Positions 33,552 to 41,220 of a stretch of 64,000 nucleotides of DNA are shown here, one piece after another. Origin of the DNA: SZUA-430 sp964561925 (GTDB lineage Bacteria > Pseudomonadota > Alphaproteobacteria > Micropepsales > Micropepsaceae); the NCBI GenBank assembly GCA_964561925.1, contig CAZLRW010000008.1:1-64000 (forward strand), written 5' to 3'. The translations under genes were made by a program, and so were the position numbers. Position 1 is the first letter of the stretch. Each line of letters opens with the position of its first letter. The notes beneath the pieces were generated by a model. It searched no databases. It saw only the letters and a program-made list of their open reading frames with translations, and was not told the origin of the DNA.

Positions 33552-35800
33552 AGCGCTATCACTTCACAGGAGAAATCCCGCCCAGCGCCGGCACAATCTA
33601 TGTGGAGCGGCCGATAGACAAGAAGTTCCGCACCCTTCTTGCGAACGTCGAACAACGCCAAATTCCAGTCCTCTATGGCTGCCGCCAATCCGGCAAAACC
33701 AGTCTTGCGCTCCGTCTGGTCCGCGAACTTGAGGCGGCTTCCTGTGTGGCTTTCGTCGATTTGCGCGACGTAATCCCACATGGAAATGCTCCGCCGGAAG
33801 AATTCGACTTCCTAGCCAAGCTCTGCTCATCGATTGCGACGGCGTTGATGCGGGGCGACGTATTTCGCACCTGGTGGGACACTCAAGAGTCGTCAGCCAT
33901 CGAAACTGAGACAGGTACAACGCTATTCAAGCGTTTCCTGCACGAAATCGTGCTAGCGGCTGACGAACGGCCCATCACGATATTCCTCGACGAGATCGAC
34001 CGGGTCCTCGCCTTCGGGCGATCATGGGAATTCTTGCTCGACGCCACGTATGACGTTGTGAATCGGCCTGAATTCTCGCGACTGCGATTCGTATTTGTTG
34101 GTCTGAATCGGCCCGTCGACCTTTGCCGCGATGGCGACGTTGCCAAGTATCAGCATTTCGAGCACATCCGCATCGGCGACTTCGATCCCAGCGGCCCAGG
34201 CGTCATAACCGCATTCGCGGAGGGACTAGAACACGTCCGATCGCGGGACGAGCGCGAAGCGATAACGTCGGTCGTCCTAGTTGCAACTGCCGGTCAAGCC
34301 TTCCTGACGAGCTATATTCTGTTCCAGTTCGTAAACGACAAGATCGGCTCGGTCGCGCAGGCACAAACGGAGATCGCGCGCCTAACAAATATTTGGCGCT
34401 TCGGACGAGATCGCATTCTGGGTGACCGGCCTGTGCATTTCGATCAGCCTCAGAAGATACTGCTCGATTTTCAGGATCACGCCCTTGGCGCCATCGACGC
34501 GTACACAAGAATCCTCGAAGACGGGAGCGTCCAGGACCTCGCAGCGCAGGTACAGAATGCCCTGCTCGGGAGCGGACTAGCTGTTGCGGATGGATCTGTT
34601 TTTCGAACCCGGTCTCCGATCTATCGTTCCGTGTTCGACTTGGAGTGGGTCGCGGCAACACGATCCGTGTTGACAATTGCTCTCGGCTCCAAACAGCGAA
34701 AGCCGAGCAGCCGCGGAAAACGCCCACGCGTTCTGGTGCTGAACATTGGCGGCACGCTGGGAATGGACGTGGCTGACGACGGGCGCCTCATTGAGCCTGA
34801 CAATGCGGCCGAGTTCTTCGAAAAAGTCCCCTTCTTGAATGAGATAATCACGCCTCTTGTTGAAACACCGTTGAAGAAGCCGACCGACGGCGCGAACATT
34901 GTTCCGCCGAATTGGATCACGATCGCCAAGACGATCTACGACAATCGCAGCAACGACATTATGGGTGCGCTCGTTGTTTCGGGCACCGACACGATGGCCT
35001 ATGCCGCGAGCGCGGTCGCCTACGCCCTGGGGCCATCCTTGCGATTTCCAGTCGTCTTCACGGGCGCACAAGCGCCGGTAACGGTGTGGCACGCGGATGC
35101 GCAGGCAAACATGCTTCGCGCGGCGCTCGTGGCCAGCCAAGGGGAAAGACTCCCGGAGGTCGTGGTCGTGTTCAATGACCTCGTCTTGAGGGCCGTGCGC
35201 ACGGAGAAGGTTGACGATTTCCGCTTCGGCGCTTTCAACGCGCCGTCCCAGGGCCCGCTCGCAATCATTGGCGAGACGCTACAGTTCCAACTGGATCCAA
35301 GGAAAACTCCCCTCGTCGCCGAATGGACGCTGGCCGCAACCTTCGAGGAGCAGGTGCTGAAGGTATCTCAGTACCCTGGCCTCAAAGCATCCTACATCAC
35401 GACAGTGCTTGAGGCTGCAAATGTGAAGGGACTTTTGATCGAGTCGCTGGGCCTTGGCAATGTTCCGGTCGTTGAAGGATATAGCCTCATTCCGGTAATT
35501 CAGAAGGCGCAAGATCTCAAGATCCCGGTTCTCATTACCGGACGATATCCGATCCAGCCGGAGTTCATTGCAAACTACGAACCGGCGAGCCTCCCCCTGC
35601 TTCACGGCGCGATTTCGGCCGGTGACATGGCGCCGCCAGCCGCACTGACGAAATTCATGTGGGCCATCGCCCAAGCCGACGCAGCTATCACCCGCCTCGA
35701 TATCCCGCCAAACCGAAGGCTCGAGCACATCAAGCGAATAATGATGACCGACCTTCTCGGGGAGGTCGGTGTAGGTAGGCCGACGCCGAAATCGAACTGA
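33548..35800 (+). CDS. AAA-like NTPase fused to an asparaginase domain, gene 2
   Basis: A 750-residue fusion. Residues 1-300 form a PF14516-like NTPase: TIYVERPIDKKF, Walker A GCRQSGKTS (44-52), Walker B ITIFLDEID (143-151) and a sensor-like FVFVGLNRP (181-189). A linker of about 90 residues resembling a winged helix follows. From 394 on there is a type I asparaginase fold: VLNIGGTLG with Thr403, SGTDTMAYA (478-486), FTGAQ, and RTEK with Lys554. The usual His before GTDT is Ser here, but the catalytic Thr, Thr-Asp and Lys positions remain. NTPase-effector fusions of this plan typify conflict systems. The GTG at 33,548 is preferred to the TTG at 33,470. Confidence 0.8.
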   Translation: MKRYHFTGEIPPSAGTIYVERPIDKKFRTLLANVEQRQIPVLYGCRQSGKTSLALRLVRELEAASCVAFVDLRDVIPHGNAPPEEFDFLAKLCSSIATALMRGDVFRTWWDTQESSAIETETGTTLFKRFLHEIVLAADERPITIFLDEIDRVLAFGRSWEFLLDATYDVVNRPEFSRLRFVFVGLNRPVDLCRDGDVAKYQHFEHIRIGDFDPSGPGVITAFAEGLEHVRSRDEREAITSVVLVATAGQAFLTSYILFQFVNDKIGSVAQAQTEIARLTNIWRFGRDRILGDRPVHFDQPQKILLDFQDHALGAIDAYTRILEDGSVQDLAAQVQNALLGSGLAVADGSVFRTRSPIYRSVFDLEWVAATRSVLTIALGSKQRKPSSRGKRPRVLVLNIGGTLGMDVADDGRLIEPDNAAEFFEKVPFLNEIITPLVETPLKKPTDGANIVPPNWITIAKTIYDNRSNDIMGALVVSGTDTMAYAASAVAYALGPSLRFPVVFTGAQAPVTVWHADAQANMLRAALVASQGERLPEVVVVFNDLVLRAVRTEKVDDFRFGAFNAPSQGPLAIIGETLQFQLDPRKTPLVAEWTLAATFEEQVLKVSQYPGLKASYITTVLEAANVKGLLIESLGLGNVPVVEGYSLIPVIQKAQDLKIPVLITGRYPIQPEFIANYEPASLPLLHGAISAGDMAPPAALTKFMWAIAQADAAITRLDIPPNRRLEHIKRIMMTDLLGEVGVGRPTPKSN

Positions 35801-35813
35801 GAGGACAGCTACC

Positions 35814-37310
35814 ATGACTGCCAGCAACAAGGGCGTTCTGCTCATTTACACCGGCGGCACGATCGGTTCGATGCCGAAAGATCCGACGGACGAGGCGTCG
35901 CCGCAAATTGTCGTCGGCTGGGATGAATTCCTTAGCCGGACGCCGCAACTCGCAGAAGACAATTTGGGGTTTCGCATCGGCTTCCAGCAAACGAGCAAAT
36001 TGCTGGACTCCTGCAACATCGGTCCCGCGATTTGGATAGAGATCGCGCAGATCGTTGCGAAGCATTACGACGAATACGAAGGGTTCGTGGTCCTGCACGG
36101 CACGGACACGATGGTCTACACCGCGTCCGCCCTCTCCTTCATGCTGGTAAATCTCGGCAAGCCCGTTGTGCTAACCGGCGCCCAGCGCGCTCACCTGTTC
36201 CAAGTTCGCAACGACGCGCTCCAAAACATGATCACGGCGCTGATGATCGCGAATCCACGCGCCGCGCGCATTCCGTTGATTCCCGAAGTTATGGTCCTGT
36301 TTGGTCAGGACCTGCTTAGGGGAAACAGATCGAGAAAGCGCGACGCCAATGGCTACGCCGCATACGAGAGTCCGAAATTCCCGCCCCTTGCAAAGATCGG
36401 CGCGAACATCGAGGTCGACGAAAGCCGGATACGCCGCATTCCAACGCAGAGTTTTTTCGTAAGAAGAAACCTCCAACTCGATGTGATCGACTTCAATGTG
36501 TTCCCCGGCGTTGTCGAGAACGGAATTGCAGACCGTCTTCTCGACAATAAAGATTTCCAGCCAAAGGGCGTCGTGGTTCGCGCCTATGGGGCGGGCAACA
36601 TCCCGACAGATGAGCATTTCCTCAAACGCTTCTCTGAGAGCGCAAAGCGCGGCGTCGTCTTTTACAACGTCACCCAATGCACCGAGGGACGCGTCGAGCT
36701 CGGTCTCTACGAGACTTCGAACCTGCTTCTCGATTTCGGCATGGTGTCGGGCTCCGACCTGACGCCGGAGGCGGCGCTCGTGAAGCTGATGGTCGGCTTG
36801 GGAGACGAGGATCTTGCCGACGATGTGATTGGACTGCGCAATTTTCTTCAGACGAACCAGTCCGGCGAACAGTCGACCTCGATCTACGAGGTTCCTTATC
36901 CGGTCGCGCCGGGTGCTCAGCTGGATTCTTCCAAAGCAAGGTTTCGTTTCGCACCAGATCGGGACCTTCAGGGCGACTGGGGTCCGGAGGCGCTCGAACG
37001 AGTTGTCCTGCGCCTCTACGGCGCAGCCGTGACAGGATCCGGACCCCAAAAAGATCAGCCAATCGACTTGGCGCTTTACGCCGGTTTGTCGTCTAACGAG
37101 GAGCCCGCCGGACCCTCGTCGCCAAAATACGCCGGCAGCGCTCGGCGCGCCCCGACGAAAGGCAAGACAATTCTGTCGTTCGACGTCAGTGATGTAACGC
37201 GGCGCCTCTTCAAGCCGGGACAGCGGGCGTCATTCAGCATCTTTCTGTCGTCAAATGAGGGATCACTTAGCTGGGATCGAGCCGAACTGGCTCTCTTCGC
37301 AAAGGACTAA
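35814..37310 (+). CDS. Type I asparaginase with C-terminal extension, gene 3
   Basis: A 498-residue protein. Residues 1-345 are a complete asparaginase: IYTGGTIG (13-18), LHGTDTMVYTASALSFM (94-110), VVLTGAQ and NRSRK with Lys175, so all catalytic groups are present. Asparaginases hydrolyse asparagine to aspartate and ammonia. Residues 365-498 form an extension not found in AnsA, with predicted strands such as RVVLRLYGAAVTG, TILSFDVSDVTRRLF and RASFSIFLSSNEG, which read like a beta-sandwich. No signal peptide is present, so it is cytoplasmic. It starts 13 bases after gene 2 and ends five bases before gene 4. Confidence 0.85.
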   Translation: MTASNKGVLLIYTGGTIGSMPKDPTDEASPQIVVGWDEFLSRTPQLAEDNLGFRIGFQQTSKLLDSCNIGPAIWIEIAQIVAKHYDEYEGFVVLHGTDTMVYTASALSFMLVNLGKPVVLTGAQRAHLFQVRNDALQNMITALMIANPRAARIPLIPEVMVLFGQDLLRGNRSRKRDANGYAAYESPKFPPLAKIGANIEVDESRIRRIPTQSFFVRRNLQLDVIDFNVFPGVVENGIADRLLDNKDFQPKGVVVRAYGAGNIPTDEHFLKRFSESAKRGVVFYNVTQCTEGRVELGLYETSNLLLDFGMVSGSDLTPEAALVKLMVGLGDEDLADDVIGLRNFLQTNQSGEQSTSIYEVPYPVAPGAQLDSSKARFRFAPDRDLQGDWGPEALERVVLRLYGAAVTGSGPQKDQPIDLALYAGLSSNEEPAGPSSPKYAGSARRAPTKGKTILSFDVSDVTRRLFKPGQRASFSIFLSSNEGSLSWDRAELALFAKD

Positions 37311-37315
37311 GACGC

Positions 37316-38683
37316 GTGAAATTGTCTCGATTGCCTCCGTCGGCGCCAAACGCGGGCGTCCTAGATAAAGCTTCTGCCTTGCTGCGGCCGGATGAGCGTC
37401 TTGCGCCCGATAGCGTCCTGGCGACCGCGGATTTTTTTGCCTCGCGCGGACTCTGGTTTCAGCTATCGCGAAACCCCAAAGTTCTCAGTTGTCGCGACGC
37501 AGCGCGGCGCCGCAATCGCCTGGGGTTCGTCGGGATACCACTTGCGGACGAACTGCGTTCCTACCTGGCCGAGGGTTTCGACGCGGAGGGGCGCGGCGCG
37601 TATGTCCTCTTGCACTGCCGCGGGGATGCTTCAATCGATCTCGATTTGGTCGCCGATATCCCCCTGCTTGGAGGCCTCAAGCTTTCGCGCGCACAAGTTC
37701 ACGAGTTTGCCGACGAAACGATCGGGTACGGACTCATCAATCCCTTTGTTGCGCCTCGCCTCTTGTCGTCACGAGCGACAGTGATCCAGGTGTTCGATCC
37801 GTCGATTCTCGACGGCTCCGGCGAAACGAAGACCATGATGACCAATGCCGGTGATAAGACCTGGGCCGTAGAATTTGATCCGCGAGAATTGATCAAGAGC
37901 CTTGGTCCAGATTTTGGGCTGGTCGAGAAAATCACGCCGCTAAACTACCATCGACATAGTGAGGACACGAAAGTCATCGGCATTCTCACAGGCAATGCTC
38001 CGGAATCGGGAGCATTGCTCTGGCGCAGGATAAATCGACATTTCCGCGAGCAGCGTGGGCAAGCATTTCGCGGAGACATATCGTACCCAAGGACGATAGT
38101 GCATTCGCAGCCTGCGATGGGCTGGTCCATGGAGCTTGCAGAACGCAACCCGCTCCTTCTCCCAGTAGTAACGGATGAAGTCCGAGCTATGCAGCGAAGC
38201 GGGGCACAGGTCGTAGCGCTGGCTTGCAACACCACTCAATTTTATGAAGAGGAGTTGAGCGCCGCGATGTCAGCGCAGGGCGGCCGCTACGTAAGTTTGG
38301 CCAAGGCCGTGTCGCGCTGGATCGAACAGAATCGATCCGCCTCAATTTTCGTGGCAGGCATTGGCCACGTCACTGGTGAAAAGAAGTGGAGCGCATTTCC
38401 ATTCCTTTTCGGACAACAAAACGTCTCCCTGCCCAACAAAACTCAGCTTCGGCTGATCGAAGAACTTGCCTACGATGTCAAGCAAGCCGGAGTGAGTTCG
38501 CGGTGTTATCAAAAGTTTCGGCGGCTCTTTCACTCGGTGACTGCAAGCAAGACCCTCCTCTTGCTGACAGAACTCTCCATGATTTACGAGGCGTATCCGC
38601 GCCCAACCGTTGGATTGACTGAGCTGGTTGACGGCATCGACTTGTATGCTCGCGCAATACTGGACAGCGCGGCCGTTTCATAA
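37316..38683 (+). CDS. Asp/Glu racemase-like protein with YbaK-like N-terminal domain, gene 4
   Basis: A 455-residue protein starting with GTG. About residues 60-200 resemble the YbaK/ProX aminoacyl-tRNA deacylase fold (GYGLINPFVAPRLL, then NAGDKTWAVEFDPRELI). Residues 210-455 resemble the aspartate/glutamate racemase superfamily: VIGILTGNAPESGALLWRRI and the first catalytic Cys in LACNTTQFY (Cys304). The second motif, normally GCTEL, reads LLLTELS, so the second catalytic Cys is replaced by Leu. Two-base racemisation is therefore unlikely; a lyase-like, hydrolytic or binding role is possible. The YbaK assignment is tentative. The gene is the last of the operon. Confidence 0.65.
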   Translation: MKLSRLPPSAPNAGVLDKASALLRPDERLAPDSVLATADFFASRGLWFQLSRNPKVLSCRDAARRRNRLGFVGIPLADELRSYLAEGFDAEGRGAYVLLHCRGDASIDLDLVADIPLLGGLKLSRAQVHEFADETIGYGLINPFVAPRLLSSRATVIQVFDPSILDGSGETKTMMTNAGDKTWAVEFDPRELIKSLGPDFGLVEKITPLNYHRHSEDTKVIGILTGNAPESGALLWRRINRHFREQRGQAFRGDISYPRTIVHSQPAMGWSMELAERNPLLLPVVTDEVRAMQRSGAQVVALACNTTQFYEEELSAAMSAQGGRYVSLAKAVSRWIEQNRSASIFVAGIGHVTGEKKWSAFPFLFGQQNVSLPNKTQLRLIEELAYDVKQAGVSSRCYQKFRRLFHSVTASKTLLLLTELSMIYEAYPRPTVGLTELVDGIDLYARAILDSAAVS

Positions 38684-38772
38684 CCTGTCCGGCCTCAGCA
38701 ACTACGGGATTTCTTTCGTCGAATATCTTGGAACAGAAGGGGTGGCCTAACGGAGGCGTTGGCTCATTGCTC

Positions 38773-38976
38773 TGAGCCCAGAAAACTGGATCGTTTTTTG
38801 GTAGAGTTTTCCGCGCGGGGCTTCCCCAGGCTGGGAGGAGCGGAAGACGCATGAGGGCATCGAAGTTTTCGGACGCGCAAAAGGCGCTCATCCTGAGGCG
38901 GGGCGTCACGGTCGTGGAGGTTGCCCGCAATGCCACATACTCAAACCGACACAAACAGGCACTCATCCGCCGTTGA
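38773..38976 (+). pseudogene. IS3-type element remnant with OrfA start
   Basis: After the sequence TGAGCCCAGAAAACTGGATC, which looks like an IS terminus, a 41-codon frame at 38,851-38,976 begins MRASKFSDAQKALILRRG and continues into VTVVEVARNA, the start of an IS3-family OrfA. It has a good ribosome site (GGGAGGAG). It then breaks off into unrelated sequence at about 38,936, where the neighbouring leftward gene ends. The rest of the element is missing. The scar separates the asparaginase operon from the integrase module. Confidence 0.65.
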
Positions 38977-39453
38977 GAATTCTGGGTCGGCCAGCCAGTA
39001 GCCCCACACGTCCAGCACTTCGCGGATCACGCCCGGCAATCCATCGATCGTCTCGCCCTGCCCTTTGAGCACATCGACGCCGTCAAGCTCTACGCGAATG
39101 ATCTCCCCTTCACCCTCCCCCTTCGGCACATATGCATCGAAGAACCGCTCAAGCGGCGCGCGCGACAGCGACAACTCACTTCTCGCCTCACCCCTCGCAC
39201 CGTAGTACGAAGCGACGCGCTTCCCCGCGATCCAAGCCCGCAATCGCTCGACAACCTCCACGCGATCGATGCTCACGTGCGCGAGCAGAATTTCCCGCGC
39301 ATGTTCCATATCGTCCGGCGGCTCCGCTTCGAAGATGCGCTTGAGCCGCTTCGGCAGCGTGTCTTTGAACAGTCGCTTCAGCTCGGACCCCCAAACCTCG
39401 ATCCGATCGAATTCGAAGACGCACGAACCCTGTCGTTTGCCCTTGCGCGCCAT
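38941..39453 (-). CDS. Hypothetical protein downstream of the integrase
   Basis: A 170-residue soluble protein without a motif I recognise. The N-terminus is basic (MARKGKRQG); the rest alternates helices and strands (EIIRVELDGVDVLKGQ). It starts three bases after the integrase stop, so it is translated with the integrase, and could be an accessory factor of integration or simple cargo. The 3' end coincides with the IS scar, but the protein ends with a normal stop. Confidence 0.6.
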   Translation of the reverse strand: MARKGKRQGSCVFEFDRIEVWGSELKRLFKDTLPKRLKRIFEAEPPDDMEHAREILLAHVSIDRVEVVERLRAWIAGKRVASYYGARGEARSELSLSRAPLERFFDAYVPKGEGEGEIIRVELDGVDVLKGQGETIDGLPGVIREVLDVWGYWLADPEFSTADECLFVSV

Positions 39454-39456
39454 CGC

Positions 39457-40692
39457 TCAGGCTCCGAACGATGCTTCGAGTGCGTTGATGGCCTCGGCGC
39501 CACCTCTGGTCGCGTGCGAATAAACCGACAGCGTCACGTTCGGATTCGCGTGCCCGGCCAATGCGGCAACCAAAGCGATCTCAGCGCCTTGCGCCTGCAG
39601 CTGCGACACGAAGAAGTGCCGCGCCGAATGTGGCGTCACGATGGGAACGCCCGCGCGCTTCAATCCGGGAATCCAGATGCGGCGCCGGAAATTCGAATAC
39701 GACAGCGCCCCTCCCCCGCCGACACGGCCCTTGGCCGGCCATGCTGCCAGTCGACCATGACCAGGGAACACGCGATACAGCTCGCCGGCACGGCGTGGGC
39801 AGCGCACGCGCCATTCCAGAAGCCAGGCCTTCAGCATCGGCCCCATGGGGATGTCGCGCATGCCCGCTTGGGTCTTCGTGACCTCGAGCAACTCCCCCCT
39901 GTCGCCCTGCGAGCGGCGGATGCGGATCACGTTCGCCTCGAAGTCGATGTCGGCCCACAAGAGGCCGAGCAATTCGCACGGTCGAACGCCGGTCAGGAAC
40001 GCAAACGCATAGTAGACGCCGTAGTCGAGGTCCGTCCGCGCCGACTTGACCAGCGCGGCGACCTGCTCGGATGAGAGAGGTACCTTCTTCGGCCTGGTCC
40101 GACCCCTGCCCTGCTGGGACGGCATCGTCGGTGCGCGCAGGCGATAGTCCTCGGCGGCCAGCGCGAGCGCGGCGCGGAGATACTTCTTCGCCCTGCTGGC
40201 GGAATACGCGCCCACCTCGGTCGAGATCGTCTTGTGCCAGTCGCGGATCGCGGCCGTCTCCAGTTCGCTGACTTTCGTGTGCCCGAGGACCGGCAAGAAA
40301 CGGGCTCCCTTGGCCGCGTCGGCGCCCGTCGAGTGGCGGTAGCGGTCGCGCGCCGTCCCTACGAGGATGGCGTCGGTGATGTATCGGCTGGCCTCCCGAT
40401 AGCCACGGAGCGTGCGGGCGGAGACCTCCCCCTCCCGGTTGGCGAGCCAATGCTTGACGGCGTCCGCGACCGTCAGCTGCCGGCTACAACGGTCGATTGC
40501 AGCCGCTCCCTCCCGATAATCGGAGATGATCTGGTCGCGGCGCGCAAGGGCGTCCTTGTGGCGGTCGAAGAATTCCTGGCTGCGCTTGCGCGTGCGCGGG
40601 TCGCGATAAGACACGATGTAGCGCCGGAGGACCACTATGTCACCGGAACGCAGTCGCCGCTTCACATCGCGCGTGTTGATGTTGATCCTCAT
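39457..40692 (-). CDS. Tyrosine recombinase (island integrase)
   Basis: A 411-residue phage-type integrase. The N-terminal part contains an arm/core-binding SAM-like domain (AVKHWLANREGEVSARTLRGYREASRYI). The catalytic domain has Arg in LTGVRPCELLGLLW, the Lys hairpin region, HSARHFFVSQL (His-x-x-Arg), and the second His and nucleophile Tyr in GHANPNVTLSVYSHA. The start at 40,692 (MRININTRD) gives the usual length; a start at 40,791 would add 33 residues of weak character. It is the best candidate for the enzyme that put the island into tRNA-Thr. Confidence 0.92.
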   Translation of the reverse strand: MRININTRDVKRRLRSGDIVVLRRYIVSYRDPRTRKRSQEFFDRHKDALARRDQIISDYREGAAAIDRCSRQLTVADAVKHWLANREGEVSARTLRGYREASRYITDAILVGTARDRYRHSTGADAAKGARFLPVLGHTKVSELETAAIRDWHKTISTEVGAYSASRAKKYLRAALALAAEDYRLRAPTMPSQQGRGRTRPKKVPLSSEQVAALVKSARTDLDYGVYYAFAFLTGVRPCELLGLLWADIDFEANVIRIRRSQGDRGELLEVTKTQAGMRDIPMGPMLKAWLLEWRVRCPRRAGELYRVFPGHGRLAAWPAKGRVGGGGALSYSNFRRRIWIPGLKRAGVPIVTPHSARHFFVSQLQAQGAEIALVAALAGHANPNVTLSVYSHATRGGAEAINALEASFGA

Positions 40693-41220
40693 TTCCGATG
40701 CGCCCCCGTCGCGGTCCGTCCGTGTCGGAACAAGGGAATCACGCGGAATGCGTCCGAGGAATTTCCGCTGTGTACAGACGATATGTGACACGCGATCACA
40801 TGCGCGAGCACATGGGGGCTGGCGGACTCGAGGCCGCGACGAGACGGGCGGGTAATTGCCGCCACCTGAGCGGCAGGTCGGCTATGTGCGGCGCAGCAGT
40901 GCACCAACTGCACCACCTGATGCACCAACTTGCAAATCTGGCGCGGCCGCCTCAGGCCCGGCCCGCGACGCGGCTTCCGCGGTGCTGTGCACCATATGCA
41001 CCACCTGCACCACCCCCTTTTGGGAGATGTGGTGATAGTGACGCGACAGCGCGACGTCTTGCACCACGACCCGAGGTGCCCGGTGCAGGTGGTGCAGGTG
41101 GTGCATCTGCCCGAGACGCGGCGTCCGGCGCGGCGTCGAGGTGCACCAGTTTTTTCGGCCGAGTTGGTGCAGGGTGGTGCACTCGACCTGTGAGAGGTCG
41201 GGATCAACATACGCCCTCCC
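40693..41220. repeat. Gene-free region with twelve TGCACCA heptamers (iteron-like cluster)
   Basis: TGCACCA occurs on the top strand at 40,900, 40,909, 40,921, 40,988, 40,997, 41,006, 41,060 and 41,142, and as TGGTGCA at 41,090, 41,099, 41,165 and 41,175. Spacing is 9 bp in four neighbouring pairs and 10-12 bp in two more, close to one helical turn. The cluster lies between the primase/helicase 3' end and the integrase 5' end. Such arrays are typical of replication origins (iterons) or integrase/excisionase arm sites. No spacer regularity speaks for CRISPR. Confidence 0.8.

Noticed and set aside
40900..41181. CRISPR-like array
   Set aside because: The repeated unit is only seven bases, occurs in both orientations and has no constant spacers; no cas gene is near.
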